Shown piece after piece: positions 27,495-37,110 of a stretch of DNA of 64,000 nucleotides (position 1 is its first letter; each line of letters starts with the position of its first letter). The notes below the pieces were generated by a model, which did no database searches, was not told the origin of the DNA, and was given only the letters and a program-made list of their open reading frames with translations. The position numbers and the translations under genes were made by a program. Location of the stretch: positions 868,001 to 932,000 of the forward strand of contig NZ_KI530745.1 of the NCBI RefSeq assembly GCF_000488255.1, in the 5' to 3' direction. This stretch comes from Acinetobacter indicus CIP 110367. Its GTDB lineage: Bacteria > Pseudomonadota > Gammaproteobacteria > Pseudomonadales > Moraxellaceae.

Positions 27495-28028
27495 ATGGTC
27501 AAAAATGCATTACAGGCACAGTTACTCAAAGCAGGTTTAGTCGATAATAAAAAGGCTAAAAAACTGTCTAAACAGGCCGTACATGAGCAGCGCACAGGTG
27601 TGAGTAAAGATGCTGAAGTAAAAGCCAAAATCGAGCAGGACAAACAGCAGAAAATGGCCCGTGATCAGGCGCTGGAACAAGAGAAAAAAGCCGCCTTGCA
27701 GGAAAAAGAGCTGAAAGCTGCCATCATGCAAATGATCAACCAGCATAAAATCCGCGACACCGATGGCGACAGCGTGTATCAGTTTATTGATGGCACCATT
27801 AAAAAAGTCTACATCAACCAGCAGATTTATAATGCACTGGTGGCCGGCAGTCTGGTGATTGCCAAGGAAAATGAAGCTTATGCCTTCTTGCCAAAAGCGT
27901 TGGCAGAGCGTATTAACCAGAAAATGGAAGGCTTTATTCTGGTGAATAATTCACAAAGCAACGCAGATACCACCGATGAAGAAGATCCGTATGCGGCTTA
28001 TGTGATTCCTGATGACCTGATGTGGTAA
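27495..28028 (+). CDS. DUF2058 (YaiL-like) nucleoid-associated-type protein
   Basis: A 177-residue soluble protein. The N-terminal half is a highly charged Lys/Glu/Gln-rich helix, likely coiled coil (about 15-85); the C-terminal half carries the R-D-T-D-G-D-S-V-Y-Q-F segment typical of DUF2058/YaiL proteins. Function is not established. It ends in an acidic tail (D-E-E-D-P-Y-A-A-Y). A strong terminator follows at 28041. Confidence 0.82.
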   Translation: MVKNALQAQLLKAGLVDNKKAKKLSKQAVHEQRTGVSKDAEVKAKIEQDKQQKMARDQALEQEKKAALQEKELKAAIMQMINQHKIRDTDGDSVYQFIDGTIKKVYINQQIYNALVAGSLVIAKENEAYAFLPKALAERINQKMEGFILVNNSQSNADTTDEEDPYAAYVIPDDLMW

Positions 28029-28040
28029 GCATTTCCAAGA

Positions 28041-28063
28041 AAACCGGCTTAGGCCGGTTTTTT
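28041..28063 (+). terminator. Rho-independent terminator after DUF2058 gene
   Basis: AAACCGGC-TTAG-GCCGGTTT followed by a T-run, a textbook hairpin 12 bases after the stop codon. Confidence 0.88.
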
Positions 28064-28205
28064 ATGGGCCGTTTCATGTGATTCAGACACGATTGAACGT
28101 AAGCAGATGCACAAGATATGTATAAAAATTTTATTAGAGGTTATAAATTTAAATATAAACCTTTAAACTCTATCACATTTTTAAAATGAATTAAGCGAGG
28201 ATCAC

Positions 28206-29444
28206 TTGGAACAGTTTGACGTCATCCAGAATCTGCAAGACTGGATAGATCAATACCCATGGCTAGAAATGCTGTCATCTCTCAGTATTGTGATTTTATT
28301 GGCAATTATTGCCAATTTTATTGCCAAGCAAGTGGTGGTACGCGGCATTCGCAAGCTTATTTCCAAACTTCCTTTTGCCCACAACGAAATTATTGCCGAA
28401 CACAGCGTTATCCGCCGTATTGCCAATATTGTGCCGGCGATTGTGATCATGAACGGGATTACCACCGTTCCGCATTTGTCCGATAAAGCCATCACCTTTG
28501 TGCAGATGGGCGCGCAGGCCTTTATCTTCCTGACCATTGCCCTAGCCATTGGCGAATTGCTGAATATCTTTAATCTGATTTACCAGCGTAATCCTAAGTC
28601 ACGCAATAAACCGATTAAGGGCTATTTGCAGCTGGTCAAGCTGATTATCTTTATTGTCTGTGGTCTGATGATTCTGGGCACTTTCCTGAAAAAAGATGTA
28701 TTCACCTTGCTGGCCGGTTTTGGTGCCATGGCTGCGGTGCTGATGCTGGTGTTCCAGAATACGATTTTATCGCTGGTGGCTTCGGTACAGATTGCCTCTT
28801 ATGACATGGTGCGTTTAGGGGACTGGATTGAAATGCCATCTTTAAATGCCGATGGTGATGTCATTGATATGTCATTACATACCGTCACAGTACAGAACTT
28901 TGACAAGACCATTACCACCATTCCGACCAATAAATTAATTACCGACACCTTTAAAAACTGGCGCGGTATGCAGGAAGCCGGTGCACGCCGGATTAAACGC
29001 TCGATTCATATTGATCAGAGCAGCGTGCATTTCATGAGCGCTGAAGAACAGGCCAAGCTGAAAGAGTTTATTTTGCTGGATCAGTATTTAAATACCAAAG
29101 CGGAAGAACTGGAGAAATTTAACCAGCAACTGAACAACCATGCCCAGTACAATCATCGTCGTCTGACCAATCTGGGAACGTTCCGTGCCTATGTTGAGTT
29201 TTATCTTCAGCAGCATCCGGGCATTAGCAAAAACCAGTCCCTGATGGTGCGTCAGCTGCAACCGACCAGCGAAGGCTTACCACTGGAGATTTATGCTTTT
29301 ACCAATACCACGGTCTGGAAAGAGTATGAAAATATCCAGTCAGATATTATGGATCATTTACTGGCAATTATTCCGGAGTTTGGTTTACAGGTATATCAGG
29401 CGCCATCTGGAACCGATTTTAAAGAGTCGTTTAAAGCATCTTAA
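28206..29444 (+). CDS. ybdG: YbdG-type mechanosensitive channel
   Basis: A 412-residue MscS-superfamily channel. About five hydrophobic segments precede the pore region G-F-G-A-M-A-A-V-L-M-L-V-F-Q (near residue 175) and the L-G-D-W-I-E-M-P beta domain. The whole C-terminal half (T-I-T-T-I-P-T, F-K-N-W, G-A-R-R-I-K-R-S-I, L-T-N-L-G-T-F-R-A-Y) resembles E. coli YbdG closely. It should relieve hypo-osmotic stress. The start is a TTG at 28206, four bases after AGGA. Single gene with its own terminator. Confidence 0.9.
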   Translation: MEQFDVIQNLQDWIDQYPWLEMLSSLSIVILLAIIANFIAKQVVVRGIRKLISKLPFAHNEIIAEHSVIRRIANIVPAIVIMNGITTVPHLSDKAITFVQMGAQAFIFLTIALAIGELLNIFNLIYQRNPKSRNKPIKGYLQLVKLIIFIVCGLMILGTFLKKDVFTLLAGFGAMAAVLMLVFQNTILSLVASVQIASYDMVRLGDWIEMPSLNADGDVIDMSLHTVTVQNFDKTITTIPTNKLITDTFKNWRGMQEAGARRIKRSIHIDQSSVHFMSAEEQAKLKEFILLDQYLNTKAEELEKFNQQLNNHAQYNHRRLTNLGTFRAYVEFYLQQHPGISKNQSLMVRQLQPTSEGLPLEIYAFTNTTVWKEYENIQSDIMDHLLAIIPEFGLQVYQAPSGTDFKESFKAS

Positions 29445-29472
29445 GTTTTTAGACTGAAACTAAACACATGAG

Positions 29473-29500
29473 AACCCACCGCTTGGTGGGTTTTCTTTTT
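29473..29500 (+). terminator. Terminator after ybdG
   Basis: AACCCACC-GCTT-GGTGGGTT followed by a T-rich run, 29 bases after the stop codon. Confidence 0.88.
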
Positions 29501-29648
29501 CATCTTCCCTTTCGAATGTATCAGACTCATTTCCCTGTTCTTTCTTACCTAAACACTGCCCGCAGATGTTTACAATGACACAGCATTGCAGCAGTCTGTT
29601 TCCACGTATACTGAAATTAAGCTTATAAAAGAAAGAGGTACATCCTGC

Positions 29649-30011
29649 ATGAAAATTAAAATGCCGTTGATCTTCGCCAGTGTTCTGCTTGCACTTTCAG
29701 CTCCTGCCTTTGCGGATGATGATCAGAAAATTATTGCGCAAGCAGCAAAAAATATTATGACCACTGCGCAGGCACTGAAAGCCGCGGCTGAAACACCGGT
29801 TACGGTATATGGCACTATTCATAAACATATTAAAGATGATATGTACCAGCTTCAGGATCAGACCGGCATCATCCATGTCGAAATTGATCATGATCTGGCG
29901 ACACCGGCGCAATTGCTGAATCCGGGTAAAAAAGTCCGGGTGGTCGGTGAAGTGGATACACACCGTTATAAACCAACCGATATTGATGTAGTCGAGATTG
30001 AAATTCTGTAA
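29649..30011 (+). CDS. Periplasmic OB-fold protein, YgiW/YdeI (BOF) family
   Basis: A 120-residue protein. The ATG at 29649 gives a good signal peptide (M-K-I-K-M then a hydrophobic core, cleavage after A-P-A-F-A). A BOF/OB-fold domain follows, with V-T-V-Y-G-T-I, Y-Q-L-Q-D-Q-T-G-I-I-H-V-E-I and V-R-V-V-G-E-V-D strands. Family members are periplasmic stress-tolerance proteins. An upstream in-frame start at 29586 would bury the signal behind 21 residues and is unlikely. Monocistronic. Confidence 0.82.
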   Translation: MKIKMPLIFASVLLALSAPAFADDDQKIIAQAAKNIMTTAQALKAAAETPVTVYGTIHKHIKDDMYQLQDQTGIIHVEIDHDLATPAQLLNPGKKVRVVGEVDTHRYKPTDIDVVEIEIL

Positions 30012-30112
30012 GTTTCAGGCAGATATTTTCTGATCGAAGCTCGCAAAAATATGAGGTTTCTTTCAACTGCAAAGCCTTATTTATCTGCCTGATTTTAAAG
30101 CAGCACCGCCCT

Positions 30113-30129
30113 GAAAAGTTTTACTTTTC
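30113..30129 (+). terminator. Weak terminator-like hairpin
   Basis: GAAAAGT-TTT-ACTTTTC followed by TTTTAAA, about 100 bases after the BOF gene. The stem is AT-rich, so termination is uncertain. Confidence 0.35.
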
Positions 30130-30288
30130 TTTTAAACTGGGTATTCTTGGCAATAAATCTGTTGTTTATCTCGCAAGCGGTAATCGTGATCAGTAGCGCA
30201 TTGAATAGAACATGCTCTTCGTCTGTACAAGCCGCATGGCCGATACCAATGATGATCATCAATCTGCTTGCTCAAAAGGACATTGTGT

Positions 30289-32142
30289 ATGTTTAAGTGG
30301 TTCGAGAGCCTGGTTAATCCATACCCCACCAAAGGTTTAAATAAACCACTACCTACCCGTTTTTTTCCTTTTGTCTGGCAGGCCGCGCGCGGTGTTCGTC
30401 CGTACTTATTGCTATTGGTGCTGTGTACCGCAGGTGCTGCAAGTTTTGAAGCCCTGCTCTATGCCAAAATTGGCGAGCTGGTGAACTGGCTCAGTCAAAG
30501 TCAGCCAGATACCTTTCTGGCCGAACATCAAACCAATCTGACTATTCTGACTTTTATCCTGCTGGCCAATATTTTCTTTGCTAGTTTGCAATCCATTATC
30601 AAACATCAGATTTTATATAGTAATTTCCCGATGCGCCTGCGCTGGCGTTTTCACAACTTACTGCTGCGTCAAAGTCTGGATTTTTTCCATAATGATTTTG
30701 CCGGGCGGCTATCGGCCAAAGTCATGCAAACAGCGCTGGCGGTACGAGAATTCTGGATTATTCTGGGCGATATGCTGGCCTATGTGGTGATTTACTTTAT
30801 TACCATCAGCGTGGTGTTAGGCGCCATTTCACCTATGCTGATTATCCCGTTGCTGGTATGGCTGGGCCTGTTTATTGCCGCAGCCAGTTATTTTATTCCA
30901 CGTTTAAGCAGAATCTCCAATAGCCAGGCTGATGCCCGCGCCGTCATGACCGGCCGCGTGACCGATGCCTATACCAACATCCAGACCGTGAAACTGTTTG
31001 CCCATGCCGGCCGCGAAAGCCAGTATGCCAAAGAATCCATGCAGGAATTTATGGTCACGGTCTATAAGCAGATGCGTTTGGGCGCACAGTATGAAATCAG
31101 CATTAACCTGCTGACGGTTGTGCTGTATGTCGGTGTGCTGGGTACGGCGCTGTGGTTATGGATGAATGGCCAGGCAGAACTCGGCATTATTGCCGCCACC
31201 ACCGCCATGATTCTCAAGCTGAACAGCATTGCTGAATTTATGATGTGGCAAACCTCGGCGCTGTTTGAAAATGTCGGTACCATTCAAGACGGGATGAAAA
31301 CCCTCGGCCGCCCGATCACAATTGAAGATAAACCGGATGCCAAAACCTTGAATGTCGCGCAAGGTGAAATCAAATTTGAAAATGTCAGCTTTGCCTATAA
31401 TGACAAAAACGTAATTGAGCAGTTTAACCTGACCATCCGTCCGGGTGAAAAAATCGGGATTGTCGGACGTTCCGGTGCCGGGAAATCGACCCTCATCCAG
31501 CTGTTACTGCATTTTTATCAGATTAATCAGGGCCGGATTCTGATTGATGGTCAGGATATTGTCGATGTCACCCAGGACAGCCTGCGTAAGAATATCGCGC
31601 TGGTAACACAGGATACGTCGCTGCTGCATCGTACCGTGGCTGAAAATATTAAATATGGCCGCCCTGATGCCAGCGATGAAGAGATGTATGCTGCAGTGGC
31701 CAAAGCCAAGGCTGAAGAATTTATTCCGCAGCTGACCGATTTACGTGGCAAACGCGGTTATGAAGCCTATGTGGGTGAACGCGGCGTGAAACTGTCGGGC
31801 GGACAACGTCAGCGGATTGCGATTGCCCGGGTATTCTTAAAAGATGCGCCCATTTTAATTCTGGATGAAGCCACCAGTGCGCTGGATTCTGAAGTTGAAG
31901 CCGCAATTCAGTCCAGTCTGGATGAACTGATGCAAGGTAAAACCGTTATTGCGATTGCTCACCGTTTATCGACCATTGCGCAGATGGATCGCCTGATTGT
32001 GCTGGATCAGGGTCAGATTGCCGAACAAGGCACGCATGATGAACTGGTGGCACTGAACGGAATTTACGCTCAGCTGTGGCAACGCCAAACTGGTGGCTTT
32101 CTGATTGAGCAACAACAATTAAAGCAAAAACAAGGAACCTGA
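30289..32142 (+). CDS. ABC exporter, fused permease and ATPase
   Basis: A 617-residue half-transporter of the ABCB/MsbA-like type. Six membrane segments lie in the first 330 residues, then an ATPase with Walker A G-R-S-G-A-G-K-S-T near 396, signature L-S-G-G-Q-R-Q-R near 503 and Walker B I-L-I-L-D-E-A-T-S-A-L-D near 525. The ATG at 30289 follows AAAAGGA; an upstream TTG at 30268 has no site. It would act as a homodimer. Substrate unknown. It is followed one base later by a MaoC-type gene. Confidence 0.88.
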   Translation: MFKWFESLVNPYPTKGLNKPLPTRFFPFVWQAARGVRPYLLLLVLCTAGAASFEALLYAKIGELVNWLSQSQPDTFLAEHQTNLTILTFILLANIFFASLQSIIKHQILYSNFPMRLRWRFHNLLLRQSLDFFHNDFAGRLSAKVMQTALAVREFWIILGDMLAYVVIYFITISVVLGAISPMLIIPLLVWLGLFIAAASYFIPRLSRISNSQADARAVMTGRVTDAYTNIQTVKLFAHAGRESQYAKESMQEFMVTVYKQMRLGAQYEISINLLTVVLYVGVLGTALWLWMNGQAELGIIAATTAMILKLNSIAEFMMWQTSALFENVGTIQDGMKTLGRPITIEDKPDAKTLNVAQGEIKFENVSFAYNDKNVIEQFNLTIRPGEKIGIVGRSGAGKSTLIQLLLHFYQINQGRILIDGQDIVDVTQDSLRKNIALVTQDTSLLHRTVAENIKYGRPDASDEEMYAAVAKAKAEEFIPQLTDLRGKRGYEAYVGERGVKLSGGQRQRIAIARVFLKDAPILILDEATSALDSEVEAAIQSSLDELMQGKTVIAIAHRLSTIAQMDRLIVLDQGQIAEQGTHDELVALNGIYAQLWQRQTGGFLIEQQQLKQKQGT

Positions 32143-32143
32143 T

Positions 32144-32593
32144 ATGTTGTATCTGGAAGATTTGAAGGTGGGTGATCACTTTGTCAGTCGTGACTACGAA
32201 ATGACTTTAGAAGAAATTCAGCAGTTTGCCCACCTGTATGACCCACAAATTTTCCATACCGATGTGCAGCAAGCCGCGCAGCATCCGGTATTTCAAGGCA
32301 TTGCCGCCAGTGGCTGGCATACTGCCGCGGTAACCATGCGTTTATGGACCGAATGTTTTCCGGTGGCACATGGCCTGATTGGTTCAGAATCCAGTCTGCG
32401 CTGGCCGCGTCCGACCCGTCCGGGTGACCTGATTCATGTTGATGTTGAAATTACCGCCATCAGTCCATCAAAAACCAAGCTGGACCGTGGTCTGGTCAGT
32501 TATGTGACACAGGCCTTAAACCAGCATGGTGAAGTTTTACTGATTTCGACCACCAAAATTGTGGTGTTCCGGCGGGATGCACAGGTGGCCTAA
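32144..32593 (+). CDS. MaoC-family (R)-hydratase-like protein
   Basis: A 149-residue hot-dog-fold protein of the MaoC dehydratase family. The N-terminal E-D-L-K-V-G-D and the hydratase motif around A-H-L-Y-D-P-Q-I-F-H, with D and H in the positions used by R-specific enoyl-CoA hydratases, are present, as is G-I-A-A-S-G-W-H. It hydrates an unsaturated acyl-CoA in fatty acid or related metabolism. The ATG is one base after the ABC transporter stop, so the two are probably co-transcribed. Confidence 0.85.
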   Translation: MLYLEDLKVGDHFVSRDYEMTLEEIQQFAHLYDPQIFHTDVQQAAQHPVFQGIAASGWHTAAVTMRLWTECFPVAHGLIGSESSLRWPRPTRPGDLIHVDVEITAISPSKTKLDRGLVSYVTQALNQHGEVLLISTTKIVVFRRDAQVA

Positions 32594-32696
32594 GCAGTCA
32601 TTTTGTCAAACAATTTTTCTAGTTTTCCGGTTTTTTTCATGCCAATATAGGCAAGCAAATTTAAAAAATAATACTCATTAGTGCAATGGACCGTGC

Positions 32697-33725
32697 ATGA
32701 AAACACTTTTACCGCGTCAGGATCAGGGTGTTCCTGGTGTTTATGGCTTACTTATTCTGGATGTTGTTTCCCGTTGGGGATATAACGCTGAAACCTTTTT
32801 TGCTCCCTTCCATCTGACCACTGAACAACTGGCCGATCCTGACTTTCGGATTCCGACCAGCATGGCCAATGACATGGTCAAACATGCGCTGTATCTCACC
32901 GGTGAATCGACGCTGGGCTATCATTTAGGCACGCAAATGCGCATCTCGATTCATGGCTTTATCGGCTATGCGATTATGACTGCCAATGATATTAGTGATG
33001 CTTTAATGCTGGCCAACCGCTTTATTCAGCTGCGGATGCCCTTTTTACAGCTGTTTTTCTCTACCTTTGGTGAAAAAGCCACCCTGCAGCTGCAAGGTGA
33101 AATTGATCTGGAACCGCTCAGAACCGAAATTGCGATTGCACTGATTATTGGCATGATCACCATGGCCAAAGCCATTACCGGCATGGAGCATCTTTCTGGT
33201 GAAGTCGATTTTGATTTCCCGGAACCGCTGGGCTTTGAAAAATATGCAGCCAAATTCCCGAATCACAGTTTCCGTTTTGACCAGCCCTATCTGATCTTGA
33301 GTTTTGACAAGCAGTATTTGGGGCTGAAAATGATTCATGCCGATCCTATTGCCAGCCAGATTGCCATTAACCAGTGCGAAGCCGAACTTTCTGCCTTGGG
33401 TGAACGGCGCCGCCTGTCGATGCGCGTGCGCGATATTCTGACCAATTCCGAACAGCATTATTTAAGTATCGAGCATGTCGCCGACCAGCTGCATATGTCA
33501 GATCGCACCCTGAAACGCCAGCTGGCAGCCGAAGGCACCTCTTTTTCTACCCTGGTTGATGAAGTCCGTTACCGGCATGCCACCTCGCTGCTGTCACGTA
33601 CCGATTACACCCTGGAACAGATTGCCGATGAACTGGGTTATAGCGATGTCGCCAATTTTAGCCGCGCCTTTAAGCGCTGGAGTGGCCGCAGTCCAAGCAA
33701 CTGGCGTAAAGATCCGTATTTATAA
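32697..33725 (+). CDS. AraC-family transcriptional regulator (arabinose-binding-type N-domain)
   Basis: A 342-residue regulator. The first 190 residues look like the AraC_binding_2/OruR-type ligand domain; the C-terminal 95 residues contain two helix-turn-helix motifs (V-A-D-Q-L-H-M-S-D-R-T-L-K-R and I-A-D-E-L-G-Y-S-D-V-A-N-F-S-R-A-F). Proteins of this layout often control lipid or amino-acid catabolism. It is downstream of the ABC transporter and MaoC genes and may regulate them; no operator was identified. Confidence 0.85.
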   Translation: MKTLLPRQDQGVPGVYGLLILDVVSRWGYNAETFFAPFHLTTEQLADPDFRIPTSMANDMVKHALYLTGESTLGYHLGTQMRISIHGFIGYAIMTANDISDALMLANRFIQLRMPFLQLFFSTFGEKATLQLQGEIDLEPLRTEIAIALIIGMITMAKAITGMEHLSGEVDFDFPEPLGFEKYAAKFPNHSFRFDQPYLILSFDKQYLGLKMIHADPIASQIAINQCEAELSALGERRRLSMRVRDILTNSEQHYLSIEHVADQLHMSDRTLKRQLAAEGTSFSTLVDEVRYRHATSLLSRTDYTLEQIADELGYSDVANFSRAFKRWSGRSPSNWRKDPYL

Positions 33726-33793
33726 AACTTTTGTTTTTCTGCAAAAGCATGTATAAACATGCCAAAAATGATTTAAATAGTTAAGGAGTCATC

Positions 33794-34168
33794 ATGAATC
33801 ACCCTTCAGAACTGAAATATGCACGTACACACGAATGGGTACGCATTGAAGGTGATCTTGTTGTTACAGGTATTTCTGATCATGCTCAAGATGCACTGGG
33901 CGATCTGGTCTATGTCGAAGCACCTGAAGTGGGCCAGCAAGTGACCGCGGGTGAACAAGCTGGTGTGGTGGAATCTGTGAAAACTGCGTCTGACATTCAC
34001 GCACCAGTATCCGGCACAGTGGTTGAAATTAACCCTGCGCTGGAAGATGACCCGGATTTTGTGAATGATGAGCCGTATGGCAAAGGCTGGATTTATAAAA
34101 TCAAGCCAGACAACCTGGCCGATGTCGAAAAACTGCTTTCAAGCAGCGAATATGAAGCCGGTTTATAA
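33794..34168 (+). CDS. gcvH: Glycine cleavage system H protein
   Basis: Lipoyl carrier of 124 residues. The lipoylated lysine is K62 in V-E-S-V-K-T-A-S-D, within a V-Y-V-E-A-P-E-V-G biotinyl/lipoyl-type fold. It shuttles the aminomethyl group between P and T proteins. gcvP and gcvT are not adjacent in this window, so the gene stands alone between an AraC regulator and an MFS gene. The ATG follows AAGGAG at good spacing. A strong terminator follows. Confidence 0.95.
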   Translation: MNHPSELKYARTHEWVRIEGDLVVTGISDHAQDALGDLVYVEAPEVGQQVTAGEQAGVVESVKTASDIHAPVSGTVVEINPALEDDPDFVNDEPYGKGWIYKIKPDNLADVEKLLSSSEYEAGL

Positions 34169-34187
34169 AAAATAATCTTGCAAGAAG

Positions 34188-34212
34188 ATCAGCCTACGGG
34201 CTGATTTTTTTA
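34188..34212 (+). terminator. Terminator after gcvH
   Basis: ATCAGCC-TACG-GGCTGAT followed by seven T residues, about 20 bases after the stop codon. The rest of the gap to the next gene is AT-rich with no other recognised site. Confidence 0.88.
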
Positions 34213-34423
34213 GCTTAAAAGCCAAATTAAGTGCAATAAATATCATATTGAGATAATTTAATTAATGAAATCTAATAAACACCATTAAAATAAACATAGA
34301 TTATAGCAATACTATATTTTTACCATAAAGTAATTTAAGATAGGCCTTGTCTCTCCCATGTACCAATAGCGGCAGATCAGCACAACAACAAACGCCCTAT
34401 TGATCCCAGCACAAAGGTTTAAT

Positions 34424-35605
34424 ATGTCAAACACCGCGTCACAGCCTTTATGGAACAAACCTTTTCTTCTGTGTTTTTCCAATAACCTGTTTCTGTTTAT
34501 TTTCTATTTTGCCCAGACCACCATTTTGCCAATTTATATCCTGAATGAGCTGAACGGTTCACTGGCACAGGCCGGTCTGGCCATGACCCTGTTTATGGTG
34601 TCCTCTATTCTGGTGCGGCCATTTAGCGGGTTGATTATTGAAAAGCTGGGCCGTAAAAAGACCTTGTTCCTGTCCGAAAGCATGTTCTGCCTGCTGTCTT
34701 TTGCCTATATTTTTGCTGACAACCTGACCCTGCTGCTGATCATCCGTTTTATTCATGGTATCTGGTTCAGTATTTTAACCACCGTTACCGTACCAATTGC
34801 CAATGACTTTATTCCGGAGCAGCGTAAAGGTGAAGGTATGGGTTATTTTGTTATGTCGGTGAATTTAGGGATTGTCCTCGGACCTTTGCTGGGCATTTCC
34901 TTAATCCAGACTTGGTCCTATAGCATTATTGCTACTGTATTGGCGGTGATTATTAGCCTGGGCTTTGCCTTCTGTTTTATGATTCCGCTACGTGAGCCAG
35001 AAAAAACCGATACTGCTGCAACTGTTCGCCGTAAGCTATCGCTGCATGACTTTATGGAGAAAAAGGCTTTAACAGTTTCAGTGATGGCGATGCTGGTGGC
35101 CTTTTCCTATGCCAGTATCATGTCTTTTATTTCCACCTATGCCGAAGAAAAAGACCTGCTCAGTTATGCCAGTATGTTCTTTATTGTGTTCGCCATTTCC
35201 ATGATGAGCCTGCGCCCGATTACCGGGAAAATTTATGACCGTTATGGTCCGCGCTATGTGATTTATCCTTCAATCTTAATGTTTGCCGCAGGTCTGGCAT
35301 TGCTCAGCCAGATGCAGGGTGTGGTCAGTTTTATGGTCTCTGCGATCTTTATTGGGATGGGATTCGGCACCTTGCAACCATGTTTACAAACCTTGGCGAT
35401 TCAGCGCGCGCCTAAATCGCGGATTGGCCATGCCACCTCAACTTTCTTCACCTGCTACGATATTGGCATTGCCCTCGGTTCGCTACTGGTCGGCTTACTG
35501 ATTAGCTGGCAAGGCTATAGTATCACCTATCTGGTCTGTGCCGGGGTGGTGTTGTCGAGTCTGCTCTTTTATAAGTTTGTGGTTAATCACCCAGCCACGG
35601 CCTAA
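34424..35605 (+). CDS. MFS transporter
   Basis: About 393 residues and 12 hydrophobic segments. The major-facilitator loop 2-3 motif is visible as I-E-K-L-G-R-K-K-T, and loop 8-9 as G-K-I-Y-D-R-Y-G-P-R. The ATG at 34424 follows AAAGG; an upstream TTG at 34400 has no such site. It resembles YfcJ/YhhS-like exporters and is a paralogue in layout of the MFS protein at 60216. Substrate unknown. It converges on pilU with a shared terminator. Confidence 0.82.
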   Translation: MSNTASQPLWNKPFLLCFSNNLFLFIFYFAQTTILPIYILNELNGSLAQAGLAMTLFMVSSILVRPFSGLIIEKLGRKKTLFLSESMFCLLSFAYIFADNLTLLLIIRFIHGIWFSILTTVTVPIANDFIPEQRKGEGMGYFVMSVNLGIVLGPLLGISLIQTWSYSIIATVLAVIISLGFAFCFMIPLREPEKTDTAATVRRKLSLHDFMEKKALTVSVMAMLVAFSYASIMSFISTYAEEKDLLSYASMFFIVFAISMMSLRPITGKIYDRYGPRYVIYPSILMFAAGLALLSQMQGVVSFMVSAIFIGMGFGTLQPCLQTLAIQRAPKSRIGHATSTFFTCYDIGIALGSLLVGLLISWQGYSITYLVCAGVVLSSLLFYKFVVNHPATA

Positions 35606-35609
35606 ATAA

Positions 35610-35640
35610 AAAACGCCCAAATTGGGCGTTTTATTTTTTA
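35610..35640. terminator. Bidirectional terminator between MFS gene and pilU
   Basis: AAAACGCCC and GGGCGTTTT arms around an AAATT-type loop, with A-run before and T-run after. It can serve the convergent MFS gene (plus) and pilU (minus). Confidence 0.85.
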
Positions 35641-35663
35641 AGTGATGCTAGATAAATTTCAGC

Positions 35664-36860
35664 TTAAGCACTCTGTTGAGGAGCAGATTCCGTATCTTCA
35701 TCTTCCGGTTTTGGCTCTTCCAGCATGCTAAAGCTCATAGCTGGCGAAGCTTCGCTTGGCCGGTTACTTTTCAATTTAATCTGTAAGCGCAATTCATTCA
35801 TCGAATCGGCATTACGAATTGCTTCTTCATAGGAAATCGCGCCTTCATTATACAAATCAAATAGAGCCTGATCAAACGTCTGCATGCCCAGTTCACGCGA
35901 TTTGCCCATAATCGACTTTAACTCATGGAACTGGCCTTTTAAAATCAGTTCAGAAATCAGCGGCGTATTCAGCATAATCTCGACTGCCGCACGGCGGCCT
36001 TTACCATCTTCGGTACGCACCAGACGCTGGGAAATAATGGCCTTCATATTGGACGACAGATCCATCAGCAACTGGTTACGGCGCTCTTCCGGGAAAAAGT
36101 TGATAATCCGGTCCAGCGTCTGGTTGGCGTTATTGGCATGCAAGGTGCCCAAACATAAATGCCCGGTTTCAGCAAAGGCAATCGCATGTTCCATGGTTTC
36201 GGTGTCGCGGATCTCGCCAATTAAAATCACATCCGGTGCCTGACGTAAGGTATTTTTCAGCGCATTGTGCCAGGAATGGCTGTCGACCCCGACTTCACGA
36301 TGGGTAATCATCGACTTTTTATGCTTGTGCACATATTCCACCGGGTCTTCCACGGTAATAATATGCCCGGCTGAATTTTCATTACGATGATCAATCATCG
36401 CCGCCAGAGAGGTCGATTTACCTGAACCGGTTCCCCCCACCACCAGCACCAGACCACGCTTTTCCATAATAATATGCTTCAGCGATTCCGGCAGTTTCAG
36501 CTGACTAAAGTTTGGAATTTCCGCGCTAATGGTTCGAATTACCATCCCGACATGCAGCTGCTGTTGAAACACATTGACCCGAAAACGCGATACCTCCGGC
36601 ACACTAATGGCAAAGTTGCATTCCAGATCAGTTTCAAACTCGCTACGCTGTTTTTCATTCATGAGGCTGTAGGCAAACAGCTTGGTTTTTTCTGCGGTCA
36701 GCGCCTGTTGTCCCAGCGCTTTCATCATGCCCTGATGTTTAATGCTCGGTGGAAAATCCGCGGTAATAAATAAATCTGATCCCCCAAACTCAACCACTTT
36801 GCTGAGCATATGAAACATAAACTTACGCGCATCTTCGAGTAATTCTGCACTGTACATCAT
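35664..36860 (-). CDS. pilU: Type IV pilus retraction ATPase PilU
   Basis: Hexameric motor ATPase assisting PilT in pilus retraction and twitching. About 398 residues with Walker A G-G-T-G-S-G-K-S near 143-150, an Asp box, and the H-T-box-like region L-G-T-L-H-A-N-N-A-N-Q. The K-G-x-E-F-G-G-S-D-L-F-I-T-A start and E-C-N-F-A-I-S segment agree with PilU rather than PilT. It has a Ser/Pro/Glu-rich tail of about 30 residues. pilT, commonly adjacent, is not here: the upstream neighbour is the unrelated aroG. Confidence 0.9.
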   Translation of the reverse strand: MMYSAELLEDARKFMFHMLSKVVEFGGSDLFITADFPPSIKHQGMMKALGQQALTAEKTKLFAYSLMNEKQRSEFETDLECNFAISVPEVSRFRVNVFQQQLHVGMVIRTISAEIPNFSQLKLPESLKHIIMEKRGLVLVVGGTGSGKSTSLAAMIDHRNENSAGHIITVEDPVEYVHKHKKSMITHREVGVDSHSWHNALKNTLRQAPDVILIGEIRDTETMEHAIAFAETGHLCLGTLHANNANQTLDRIINFFPEERRNQLLMDLSSNMKAIISQRLVRTEDGKGRRAAVEIMLNTPLISELILKGQFHELKSIMGKSRELGMQTFDQALFDLYNEGAISYEEAIRNADSMNELRLQIKLKSNRPSEASPAMSFSMLEEPKPEDEDTESAPQQSA

Positions 36861-37065
36861 CAATTATTCACTATCTGTTCTGTCATCATTTTTGGCCCCA
36901 ACGCGCCGGTATTCAACCGATTGGCAGCGCTGAGCATGTTGTCGATATTGCATCAATCATCCTGATTTCACAATCAATAAAAATTTCAACTTATTCAAAA
37001 AATTCAAGATAATCTGCCAATTTCATCAAACTTTTCTATTTTAATTTTAAGGTGCTGATAAAAAA

Positions 37066-37090
37066 TAAGCCCCTGAGGTTCAGGGGCTAT
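37066..37090 (-). terminator. Terminator after aroG
   Basis: On the minus strand AGCCCCTGA-loop-TCAGGGGCT followed by TTATTTTTTA, about 20 bases after the aroG stop. Confidence 0.88.
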
Positions 37091-37110
37091 TCATTCAATA
37101 CAATTGCAGT

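Noticed and set aside
35664..36860. pilT annotation
   Set aside because: N-terminal and C-terminal segments agree with PilU; the length near 398 with a charged tail also favours PilU.
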